Of a stretch of 64,000 nt of DNA, positions 33,449 through 40,966 are shown piece by piece. The DNA lies in contig NZ_VFRA01000001.1 in the NCBI RefSeq assembly GCF_006788895.1, forward strand, positions 2,480,001-2,544,000, given 5' to 3'. The DNA comes from Rhodoglobus vestalii. Lineage in GTDB: Bacteria > Actinomycetota > Actinomycetes > Actinomycetales > Microbacteriaceae. Every line of letters starts with the position of its first letter. Position 1 is the first letter of the stretch. The translations under genes and the position numbers were made by a program. Under the pieces are notes generated by a model. The model worked only from the letters and a program-made list of their open reading frames with translations, was not told the DNA's origin and did no database searches.

Positions 33449-34731
33449 GTATGTTTGGACTCGAAGAATCAGAAATCGCCACCCTTGTGCGGGCCGTGAG
33501 CGGTGACACCAATCTCGAACGTCAGACCATCGAGGATCGCTTCGCACGAGCCACCTGGAGCGGACTCGCCGAACCCGGCGACCGCCTCGCCGGTCGGGCC
33601 GTGCGACAGCTTGGTCCGTCGCGCGCGCTCACCGCAGTTGTTGACCACTGGAGCGCAGCACGCTTTGCCGCCGAACTGACCCAAGAAAGCGACCCAGTTC
33701 CCGAGGATGACATGCGGCAGGCTATGGAACGGTGGCTACCGCGCCTCAAATCCGACAGCGCCCTCATCGCGCTGCGACAGGCCGCACGCTTTGGGGCACG
33801 ACTGTTCACCCCGGAGGATGCGCTGTGGCCCGCACGACTCAATGACCTCGATTGGCATGCGCCGTTCGCGCTGTGGGTACGAGGAACGGATGCGGCGCTT
33901 GCTGGGCTCGTCAACGGAATGGCCCTGGTCGGGGCGCGAGCCGCAACCGGGTACGGAGAACACATCACCATGGAAGCATCGGCGGGACTCGTCGACCGCG
34001 GCTACACCATTGTCTCCGGCGCTGCCTACGGCATCGACGGAATGGCCCACCGGGCAGCAATTGCCAGTCAGGGACTCACTGTGGCATTCCTTGCCGGAGG
34101 AGTCGACCGTTTCTACCCGAGCGGCCACGATAGCCTCCTCACCCGAATTGTTGACAATGGAGCGGTGATCTCTGAACTCCCGTGCGGTTCGCCACCCACC
34201 AAGTGGAGGTTTTTGCAAAGAAACCGGCTCATTGCCGCGGCCAGTGTCGCTACGGTCGTGCTTGAAGCGGGCTGGCGCTCAGGTTCGCTCAATACCGCAG
34301 GCCACGCGGCCACCCTCGGCAGGCCGTTGGGCGCCGTACCCGGCCCCGTTACCAGCGCCGCCTCCGCAGGGTGCCACCGCCTCATTCGTGACTACGATGC
34401 CGTCTGCGTCACCAATCCCGACCAGATGGCGGAGCTCGCACCGCTCGACCACGAAGCCGGTGTTCTTCATCCCGAACCCCACTCCGCCGCAGAAGATGCT
34501 GGTGTCCTGCACAGCACAGAAACCACGCGTCTCCTCGATGCGCTCAGCGCACGTAGTGCGCGCACCACCGACGACATCGCCGCTCGCAGTGGTCTCGCTC
34601 TTGCCGTGGTGCGAGCGCGGCTCGGCATGCTCGAACTCGACGGTCGCGTCAGTGAATCTGAGCGCGGCTGGAAGCAAGCCGCGACACCCTCAACCCCGAA
34701 GAACGCTCAGACGAGAGCCACGGTGCTGTGA
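33445..34731 (+). CDS. dprA: DNA-processing protein DprA (Smf)
   Basis: The 428-residue protein has an N-terminal SAM/HhH-like region and the central Rossmann fold (ALVGARAATGYGEH, then VSGAAYGIDGMAHRAA, AGGVDRFYPSGH). A winged-helix C-terminus follows the EAGWRSGSLNTAGHA segment. DprA loads RecA on incoming single-stranded DNA. I chose the GTG at 33445, which overlaps the comM stop (GTGA) and lies ten bases past a GAAAGG box; ATG 33451 is the alternative. A strong hairpin follows the stop. Confidence 0.93.
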   Translation: MSMFGLEESEIATLVRAVSGDTNLERQTIEDRFARATWSGLAEPGDRLAGRAVRQLGPSRALTAVVDHWSAARFAAELTQESDPVPEDDMRQAMERWLPRLKSDSALIALRQAARFGARLFTPEDALWPARLNDLDWHAPFALWVRGTDAALAGLVNGMALVGARAATGYGEHITMEASAGLVDRGYTIVSGAAYGIDGMAHRAAIASQGLTVAFLAGGVDRFYPSGHDSLLTRIVDNGAVISELPCGSPPTKWRFLQRNRLIAAASVATVVLEAGWRSGSLNTAGHAATLGRPLGAVPGPVTSAASAGCHRLIRDYDAVCVTNPDQMAELAPLDHEAGVLHPEPHSAAEDAGVLHSTETTRLLDALSARSARTTDDIAARSGLALAVVRARLGMLELDGRVSESERGWKQAATPSTPKNAQTRATVL

Positions 34732-34733
34732 GC

Positions 34734-34762
34734 TTGCGGCGCTCAAAACCGAGCGCACGCAA
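34734..34762 (+). terminator. Terminator-like hairpin after dprA
   Basis: TTGCGGCGCTC (34734-34744) pairs with GAGCGC plus CGCAA (34751-34762) around one bulged A, giving 11 bp and a 6-base loop, starting three bases past the dprA stop. Confidence 0.6.
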
Positions 34763-35006
34763 ACACCAGTACATAAAAAAATCAACCGATTCTGTCTGTC
34801 AGCGCAAGCCCGGAAAGCTGTGAACTTGCCGTTCCACGTGCAAGAAATCTGCAGGAACGCCTGAAATGAGCGGCAAATCAGCAAACGAAGACGAATTCAT
34901 TAGAAAACTTGATGTTTCATGGTCATCTATTGAGATTGTTACTAACTCTTATCTCTGCAATGGTAGATAACCTCAGCCCACCGACGTGCATACGAAAGGC
35001 AATACC
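34763..35006. other. AT-richer intergenic region upstream of putP
   Basis: About 245 bp with visibly lower GC than the flanking genes. It contains no convincing gene. It should hold the putP promoter; I see TTGAGA at 34930-34935 and TAGATA at 34964-34969, but the spacing is wrong for a standard pair, so no promoter is asserted. Confidence 0.4.
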
Positions 35007-36527
35007 GTGGACGATCAATTCTTCCAAATTATCGCAATGGTCATTTACTTGGCCGCAATGCTCGGAATTGGCTGGTGGGCGTACAAACGCACCAGCGATC
35101 TCGACGACTATATGCTTGCTGGCCGTAAGCTCAGCCCCGGAGTCGCAGCGCTCAGCGCCGGAGCATCCGACATGTCCGGTTGGCTCCTCCTCGGACTCCC
35201 CGGAGCCCTCTACATCGGAGGCCTTTTTCAAGGCTGGATCGCCATCGGGCTCACCATCGGCGCCTGGCTCAACTGGAAGTTTGTCGCACCGCGCCTACGT
35301 GCTTACACCGAAGTGTCCAAAAACTCGATCACACTGCCGAGTTTCTTCGAGAACCGCCTCCGTGACAAAACGCGCATCTTGCGCATCACAGCCGGCATTA
35401 TTATTCTCATTTTCTTCACCTTCTACGTCTCATCGGGAATGGTCGCTGGCGGCATCTTCTTCCAGAGCGCGTTTGGCTCCGAGTACTACATCGGAATGCT
35501 TGTAGTCGGTGGAGTCACGGTCCTTTACACACTCTTTGGCGGATTCATTGGTGCAACCTACACTGACGTTGTGCAGGGCATCATGATCTTCCTCGCCCTC
35601 ATCGCCGTGCCCATAGTCGGCATCACTCAAACCGGTGGAGTTGCGAACACCATCGAATCGATTCGCGCAGCGAACACCGAAATCGACATGTTCAGCCTGA
35701 TCTCAGGCGGTACTGTACTCGCCGCTATCTCAGCGGCAGCGTGGGGCCTTGGCTACTTCGGCCAGCCTCACATCCTCGTGCGCTTCATGGCACTTCGCTC
35801 ACCCGGAGATGCAGTCGCAGGTCGCCGTATCGGCATCACCTGGATGGTCGTCTCCGTACTCGGAGCCATGGCAACAGCCCTCATCGGTGTCGCCTACTTC
35901 CAGCAGAACCCGGGGCTGACCCTTGATAACCCGGAGCGCGTGTTCCTTGAGCTTGCACAGATCTTCTTCCACCCGCTGATTGCCGGACTCGTTCTCGCAG
36001 CAGTCGTGGCCGCCATTATGAGCACGATCTCCTCGCAGCTCATCGTGTCGTCCTCTGCGCTGGTAGAAGACCTCTTCAAGATCGTTGCGAAGAAGGAAGC
36101 AACGCCCAAGGCACAGGTAATTTTGGGCCGCATGGGTGTGCTGATTGTATCAATCATCGCCATTGTTTTTGCTTGGGATCCCAACTCGTCGATCCTCGCC
36201 CTCGTGGCATACGCCTGGGCCGGCTTTGGTGCAGCATTCGGACCGATCGTGCTTCTGTCGCTCTTCTGGCGCAAGCTCACCAGCATGGGCGCACTTGCTG
36301 GCATGATCGCCGGTGCAGTTACCGTCATCGTTTGGGGCAACATCCCAGCGCTCACCGGTGCGATGTACGAAATCGTTCCCGGCTTCGCACTGTGCCTAGT
36401 CGTCGCCGTCGTCGTCAGCATGCTCACCTTCAAGAACATTGACGGGATCACCGAAGAGTTTGACTCTGCCGTCGAAGGTGTCAAGACGGGAACGGTGCAG
36501 CTTCCCGTCCTGTCGAAGAGTGAGTAA
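35007..36527 (+). CDS. putP: Sodium/proline symporter PutP
   Basis: The 506-residue protein has about 13 membrane helices and SSF-family motifs: SDLDDYMLAGRKLSPGVAAL, SAGASDMSGWLLLGLPGALY, the long GGFIGATYTDVVQGIMIF segment and GYFGQPHILVRFMALRS. These specify the proline symporter branch. The GTG at 35007 follows GAAAGG by seven bases; an earlier GTG at 34986 is in frame but lacks a ribosome-binding site. Proline uptake serves osmoprotection or nutrition. It is bounded by hairpins on both sides and is probably monocistronic. Confidence 0.93.
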   Translation: MDDQFFQIIAMVIYLAAMLGIGWWAYKRTSDLDDYMLAGRKLSPGVAALSAGASDMSGWLLLGLPGALYIGGLFQGWIAIGLTIGAWLNWKFVAPRLRAYTEVSKNSITLPSFFENRLRDKTRILRITAGIIILIFFTFYVSSGMVAGGIFFQSAFGSEYYIGMLVVGGVTVLYTLFGGFIGATYTDVVQGIMIFLALIAVPIVGITQTGGVANTIESIRAANTEIDMFSLISGGTVLAAISAAAWGLGYFGQPHILVRFMALRSPGDAVAGRRIGITWMVVSVLGAMATALIGVAYFQQNPGLTLDNPERVFLELAQIFFHPLIAGLVLAAVVAAIMSTISSQLIVSSSALVEDLFKIVAKKEATPKAQVILGRMGVLIVSIIAIVFAWDPNSSILALVAYAWAGFGAAFGPIVLLSLFWRKLTSMGALAGMIAGAVTVIVWGNIPALTGAMYEIVPGFALCLVVAVVVSMLTFKNIDGITEEFDSAVEGVKTGTVQLPVLSKSE

Positions 36528-36563
36528 CCTTCTGACACACGCGCAGAGCGCAACGTAAACACC

Positions 36564-36602
36564 AGAATTGCCCGCCCCCCACTCGTGGAGGCGGGCAATT
36601 CT
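36564..36602 (+). terminator. Strong bidirectional terminator hairpin after putP
   Basis: AGAATTGCCCGCC (36564-36576) pairs perfectly with 36590-36602, and an inner CCA/TGG extends the stem. It starts 36 bases past the putP stop. Confidence 0.75.
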
Positions 36603-36659
36603 CGTTGTGTGGTGATTAACACGCGAGCGAACACCCTGTCAGATGACATCCGAGCGGCC

Positions 36660-36665
36660 TAGGCT
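36660..36665 (+). promoter_or_regulatory. Putative -10 box (TAGGCT) of the metallophosphoesterase gene
   Basis: TAGGCT is six bases before the GTG at 36672. The spacer GGTGAG has some ribosome-binding-site character but is too close. Confidence 0.4.
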
Positions 36666-36671
36666 GGTGAG

Positions 36672-37583
36672 GTGATTCAACTCGGCCAGTACCCTGCACC
36701 CAGCCATGTCATCGCCCACATCAGCGATACCCACCTTCTCGCCGGTGGTAAACCCCTCTTCGGAACCGCCAACACCATCGCGCACCTCGAGCAGGCACTC
36801 GCCCAGCTTGAGCGGTCCACGGCACACCCCCAAGCGATCGTCTTCACGGGAGATCTGGCCGACCTCGGTGAACCAGACGCTTACGTTCGACTGCGAGGCA
36901 TCGTTGAGCCAGCCGCTGCGCGGATGAACGCGGAAATCATTTGGGTGATGGGCAACCACGACGAGCGTGCACACTATTCATCACTGCTCTTTGACACTGA
37001 GTCGGATGCCCCGCAAGACCGTGTGTACATGATCGACGGGCTGCGCATCATCTCGTTCGACACCACAGTGCCCGGATACCACCACGGAGCCATCAGTGAC
37101 GCGCAGCTTCAGTGGCTCAGCCGCGAACTTGCTACCCCGGCGCCGCACGGCACCCTGCTCGCGATACATCATCCGCCCATCCCGACGCCCATGCTCGAAG
37201 CAATGGGAATGCTCGAACTGCAACGCCAAGAACGCTTGGCGGAGGTGTTGAGAGGCAGCGATGTGCGCGCGATTCTTGCCGGTCACCTGCACTACTCGAC
37301 GCACTCCACTTTCGTGGGCATCCCCGTCTCGGTGGCATCTGCCACCTGCTACACGCTCGACCTCAGCGCCCAGGATCGACTGCTGTCGGGTGTCGACTAT
37401 GGTCAAGCGGTCAACGTTGTGCACGTCTACGAAGAGCAGACAGTGCACTCAATCATTCCTGTCGGCGACACTACAGAGATCACGGGCCACTCGGCCGAGG
37501 CCTGGGCGCAGATTGAAGCGATGACACCAGAACAACGACTCGAAACCTTCTCAGCGAAAAACTCTTCCTTCAATGCACACTGA
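36672..37583 (+). CDS. Metallophosphoesterase (CpdA/class III phosphodiesterase-like)
   Basis: The 303-residue enzyme has the motif series HISDTH (16-21), GDLADLG, GNHDE, HHPP and GHLHY, characteristic of class III cyclic-nucleotide phosphodiesterases and related enzymes. It is about 35 residues longer than the paralogue at 16885, mainly at the C-terminus. No signal peptide is seen. The nitroreductase gene behind it overlaps by 11 bp. The substrate is unknown; cAMP or a phospholipid headgroup diester are the usual candidates. Confidence 0.87.
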   Translation: MIQLGQYPAPSHVIAHISDTHLLAGGKPLFGTANTIAHLEQALAQLERSTAHPQAIVFTGDLADLGEPDAYVRLRGIVEPAAARMNAEIIWVMGNHDERAHYSSLLFDTESDAPQDRVYMIDGLRIISFDTTVPGYHHGAISDAQLQWLSRELATPAPHGTLLAIHHPPIPTPMLEAMGMLELQRQERLAEVLRGSDVRAILAGHLHYSTHSTFVGIPVSVASATCYTLDLSAQDRLLSGVDYGQAVNVVHVYEEQTVHSIIPVGDTTEITGHSAEAWAQIEAMTPEQRLETFSAKNSSFNAH

Positions 37584-38439
37584 AAACACACCGCCACTGA
37601 CCCGTTTCGAGCAAGAGCAGCGAACGGTACTGCCCGAGTTCCTTACCGACACCATTCGGGTCATCACCGGCCATGAGTCAATTCGCCGGTTCGATTCCAC
37701 TCCGATTGCTGCCGAGGCGATGGAGGCGATCCTAGTGTCCGCGCGCAGTGCACCCACCTCATCGAATCTTCAGGCCTACAGCATCATCGTTATTCAGGAC
37801 GACGAACGGCGGGCGCGAATGGCCCACCTAGTTGGCGATCAAGGGTATGTTGCCGAGGCTCCCGTCATGCTGGTCTTCTGCGCTGATACGTCCCGGTTGC
37901 GCTATCTTGCCGAGCGGCAAGGCCACCCCTTCGCCGCCAACAATCTCGAAATGTTTCTGACCGCATCCATCGATGCAAGTCTTGCCCTTCAGAATGCTCT
38001 CGTCGCAGCAGAATCGCTGGGCCTCGGTGCGGTGCCAATTGGTTCGGTAAGAAATGAACCCAATCGTGTCGCGGCAGAGTTGGCTCTGCCGTATGGCGTG
38101 GTGGCGATCGCCGGGCTCACGATCGGGTACCCGAGCGCTGCGGCACGTCGTGGTGCGAAACCGAGACTCCCCAGCGACTCGGTCGTTCACTATGAGCAGT
38201 ACTCGACCGATGATCTAGAGCAACATGTCACCGACTATGACGCGGCCATGATCGCCAACGGGCTGTATGCGGGGCGACAGGTGGCCACGGGCACTCACCA
38301 GGTTGCGGATTCGGAATATGGCTGGGCGGAACACACAGCGCGTCGCACGAGCAAGCCAGAAACATTAGCTGGCCCCTCGGCGGCGCTACGCGATCAACTC
38401 AAAGACGAAGTGGAATCTCGCGGTTTCACCATTCGTTAG
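37573..38439 (+). CDS. NADPH-dependent nitroreductase / flavin reductase (NfsA-Frp type)
   Basis: This 288-residue protein has the nitroreductase fold with NfsA/Frp-type features: HESIRRFDSTPI near the N-terminus, SARSAPTSSNLQAYSI, ALVAAESLGLGAVPIGSVRN and VAIAGLTIGYPS. It binds FMN and typically reduces nitroaromatics, quinones or flavins using NADPH. Translational coupling to the phosphoesterase is suggested by the 11-bp overlap. The stop codon overlaps that of the convergent SDR gene. Confidence 0.9.
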   Translation: MHTENTPPLTRFEQEQRTVLPEFLTDTIRVITGHESIRRFDSTPIAAEAMEAILVSARSAPTSSNLQAYSIIVIQDDERRARMAHLVGDQGYVAEAPVMLVFCADTSRLRYLAERQGHPFAANNLEMFLTASIDASLALQNALVAAESLGLGAVPIGSVRNEPNRVAAELALPYGVVAIAGLTIGYPSAAARRGAKPRLPSDSVVHYEQYSTDDLEQHVTDYDAAMIANGLYAGRQVATGTHQVADSEYGWAEHTARRTSKPETLAGPSAALRDQLKDEVESRGFTIR

Positions 38440-39257
38440 CTGTCGTGCCGTTTGTCTGCCACCGTAGCGGTTCGCCGACTCGTCCGCGCCACGAAGACCG
38501 CAATCAACGGTTGGGCTAGCTTCATGAACATCCAGAGAAGTCTGTAGCGCACACTAGGAATAGATACGGCGCGACCGTGGGCAGCGCTGCGAAGAGCGGA
38601 CCGCACAACAAAGTTGGCATCAAGCCACATCCACTTCGGTGCCATGGATGCGCGTGCAACACCCAGCCGCGAATGGAACTCGGTGCGCACAAAACCGGGG
38701 GCCAGCGCGGTGAAGGTTACGCCGCGACTCCGGTAGTGCGCGTTGGCCCAGCGACTAAAGTTCATCGCCCACGCTTTCGCGGCCGCGTACGTTCCTAGCG
38801 GGGCCTCCCCGGCAAGGCTGGCGACGGTCAGTACGGTACCGGTACCGCGACTGAGCATTCCGCCCAGCACCGCATGGCTGAGTCTGAGCGGAACCGTTGC
38901 CAGAATCTCCAACATGCGGGCTTCGTCGTCGGCTGAATTAAGCGAAAACTCTTGCGGAAGTCCGTAGCCGGCATTGTTGACGAGAAAAGTAATGGGGTCA
39001 GCCTCCGACTTCAGTCGCCGCTCGACGACATCGCGCTGGGCTGCATCGGTGAGATCGGCGGCAATCACTTCGACGGCAACATGGGTATGCTCGCGTAACT
39101 GCGCCGCCACAGTCTCGAGACGAGGGCGGTCGCGCGCAACCAGGACAAGGTCGTAGCTTTGCTTCGCAAGTTGACGGGCAAACTCGGCGCCGATTCCGGA
39201 GGTCGCGCCGGTGACAAGGGCAATACCGTGAGGCGTGCGAGAAGATTCTGTGGCCAT
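38436..39257 (-). CDS. Short-chain dehydrogenase/reductase
   Basis: The 273-residue protein has TGATSGIG (cofactor loop), NNAGYG, a catalytic Ser in VASLAG and the YAAAK pair. A hydrophobic, basic C-terminal extension (WMFMKLAQPLIAVFVARTSRR) may attach it to membranes, as in DltE/YqjQ-like SDRs. TAGCGT lies six bases upstream of the ATG. The substrate is not predictable. Tail-to-tail 4-bp overlap with the nitroreductase gene. Confidence 0.88.
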   Translation of the reverse strand: MATESSRTPHGIALVTGATSGIGAEFARQLAKQSYDLVLVARDRPRLETVAAQLREHTHVAVEVIAADLTDAAQRDVVERRLKSEADPITFLVNNAGYGLPQEFSLNSADDEARMLEILATVPLRLSHAVLGGMLSRGTGTVLTVASLAGEAPLGTYAAAKAWAMNFSRWANAHYRSRGVTFTALAPGFVRTEFHSRLGVARASMAPKWMWLDANFVVRSALRSAAHGRAVSIPSVRYRLLWMFMKLAQPLIAVFVARTSRRTATVADKRHDS

Positions 39258-39263
39258 CCCGAA

Positions 39264-39269
39264 ACGCTA
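39264..39269 (-). promoter_or_regulatory. Putative -10 box (TAGCGT) of the SDR gene
   Basis: TAGCGT on the minus strand is six bases from the ATG at 39257, the same pattern as the gamma carbonic anhydrase gene. Confidence 0.4.
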
Positions 39270-39313
39270 TCGCGGCGCACCCGATTCGTGCGCGCATGCC
39301 GCACGATAGACAC

Positions 39314-40222
39314 GTGAACCTTCCCCTCCTCGTTGACACGTTCGCGGCGTATCTTGCGGCCGATCGAGGGTTCAGCGTGCACACTGTGCGTTCGTATCGT
39401 TCCGACCTCGCCAATCTGGTCGAGTTCGCGGCCGAGCACGGGGCGAGTGAGCCCGACGATCTCGACCTTGAGTTATTGCGAGATTGGCTGTGGCACGCAT
39501 CCACTGCGGGTCTCGCGAAGTCGACTCTTGCTCGACGGGCCGCTGCGGCGCGCGGCTTCAGCGGCTGGTTGGAGAAGACCAATCATGCGTCAACGGATGC
39601 CGCAGCACGACTAAAAGCACCGAAGGCTGAGCGACATCTTCCCCGTGTCCTCAATCGCGATCAAATGTCCGAGATGTTGCAGAGTGTCGCGGCGCGCGCC
39701 TCATCCGCCGACCCGGTTGCTGTGCGGGATTTGGCTATTGTCGAGTTGCTCTACGCTTCAGCGCTCCGCGTGAGCGAGCTGACCGGGTTGAGCGTGAACG
39801 ACATTGACCATTCGCGGCTCACCGTGCGTGTCCTTGGCAAGGGATCCAAGGAAAGGGTCGTGCCGTTCGGCATCCCTGCGCACCGGGCTATCTCTGACTA
39901 CCTGGAGCGTGCTCGCCCACAGCTCACCGGCGAAGGTGCCGGGGATGCGGCATTCTTTGTCGGTGCGCGAGGCAAGCGCTTGAGCCCTCGTACTGTCTAC
40001 GAAATGGTTGCTCACTTGCTGGCGGAGGTGCCGGGGTCTGGGGGCTCGGGCCCGCACACGCTGCGCCATACCGCCGCTACTCATCTTCTCGATGGTGGGG
40101 CAGACTTGCGGGCAGTGCAGGAGATGTTGGGGCACGCCAGCTTGGGCACAACACAGCTGTACACGCACGTGTCAACGGAGCGTCTGCGCGAAAGCTATCG
40201 CACGGCGCACCCTCGGGCCTAG
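39314..40222 (+). CDS. xerC: Tyrosine recombinase XerC
   Basis: The 302-residue recombinase has the N-terminal SAM-like core-binding domain (FAAYLAADRGFSVHTVRSYRSDL). The catalytic residues are Arg in ASALRVSELTGL, Lys in GKGSKERVVPF, HTLRHTAATH (His-x-x-Arg), GHASLGTTQLYTHV (His and Tyr). XerC resolves chromosome dimers at dif with XerD. Position between the dprA and rpsB clusters matches actinobacterial xerC. The start is uncertain: GTG 39314 or ATG 39296, neither with a good ribosome-binding site. No dif site was identified. Confidence 0.9.
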   Translation: MNLPLLVDTFAAYLAADRGFSVHTVRSYRSDLANLVEFAAEHGASEPDDLDLELLRDWLWHASTAGLAKSTLARRAAAARGFSGWLEKTNHASTDAAARLKAPKAERHLPRVLNRDQMSEMLQSVAARASSADPVAVRDLAIVELLYASALRVSELTGLSVNDIDHSRLTVRVLGKGSKERVVPFGIPAHRAISDYLERARPQLTGEGAGDAAFFVGARGKRLSPRTVYEMVAHLLAEVPGSGGSGPHTLRHTAATHLLDGGADLRAVQEMLGHASLGTTQLYTHVSTERLRESYRTAHPRA

Positions 40223-40327
40223 CGAATTCTTTTCGCCTGCGGCGACGCGCGCTGCCAACGCCTGCGGAATCGGTGGTGCCTGCGGTGTCATAAACACTCG
40301 ATATTCCCGCAGGCGGTCAGTGTTCCG

Positions 40328-40888
40328 TCAGGGCATCCATGATGTGCGTCGCGGCCCTGGCGCTCGAACCCGCGAGCGGGGCGCTGCGGGTTTTGGGCCT
40401 GCGGGTTTCGCCCCAGCGGTGTCTCCCGCTTCGGGGAGCTGATCGCGGTAGATGGTGACGACTCGGTCAAGGTAGCGTTCGATGACCAATTTTTCTGTGT
40501 CATCGAATTCGTCGAGAACCCGGTCGATTCCCATAATCATGGGCATGAGCGTTGACATCGCAGATTCCACTGACCGTGGGTTGGGCACAACCAGCACACT
40601 GCGCCGATCCGTGGGATGTTGTTGTCGCGTGACGTGCCCGACGCCGATGAGGCGGTCAATAACTGTGGTAACGGCCGCGGTTGAAATGTTGAGCCGACGA
40701 GAAAGTTCGGTGGGGGGCAACGGCCCGTGCATGATCAGGTGTTCCATCGCCTGCAGGTCGGTCGCGTTGATGGCGAGGGTTCGCCCAACATGCTGTTCGA
40801 ATTCTTCGTTGGTGTCGAGGATGTCGCGCAGCAGCCGAGTAGAGCGGCGCGCCGGATCGCGCCCCGGTGCCTGTCCACTGTCTTGCAT
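40328..40888 (-). CDS. MarR family transcriptional regulator
   Basis: The 186-residue protein has the MarR winged helix (ATDLQAMEHLIMHGPLPPTELSRRLNISTAAVTTVIDRL, then a wing with DPTDRR-like HPTDRRSVLVV) and a Pro/Arg-rich C-terminal tail of about 35 residues. It is divergent from the MMPL transporter gene with a 78-bp shared promoter region that is unusually AT-rich. It probably represses both. Confidence 0.9.
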   Translation of the reverse strand: MQDSGQAPGRDPARRSTRLLRDILDTNEEFEQHVGRTLAINATDLQAMEHLIMHGPLPPTELSRRLNISTAAVTTVIDRLIGVGHVTRQQHPTDRRSVLVVPNPRSVESAMSTLMPMIMGIDRVLDEFDDTEKLVIERYLDRVVTIYRDQLPEAGDTAGAKPAGPKPAAPRSRVRAPGPRRTSWMP

Positions 40889-40895
40889 GCGCCTT

Positions 40896-40901
40896 AGTTT
40901 A
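40896..40901 (-). promoter_or_regulatory. Putative -10 box (TAAACT) of the MarR gene
   Basis: TAAACT on the minus strand is seven bases from the MarR ATG, with no Shine-Dalgarno. Confidence 0.35.
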
Positions 40902-40910
40902 CCGCTATAT

Positions 40911-40937
40911 TCCTAACTTGCCTAATATCTAACTAAT
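40911..40937. promoter_or_regulatory. CTAA-rich operator candidate between MarR and MMPL genes
   Basis: CTAACT occurs at 40913-40918 and 40929-40934 with CCTAAT between them, in an AT-rich island between the divergent genes. This is a plausible MarR binding region, but the half-sites do not form a clean palindrome. Confidence 0.35.
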
Positions 40938-40966
40938 CGAAGTACTTTTGCTTCAGAAGGAGCGCG

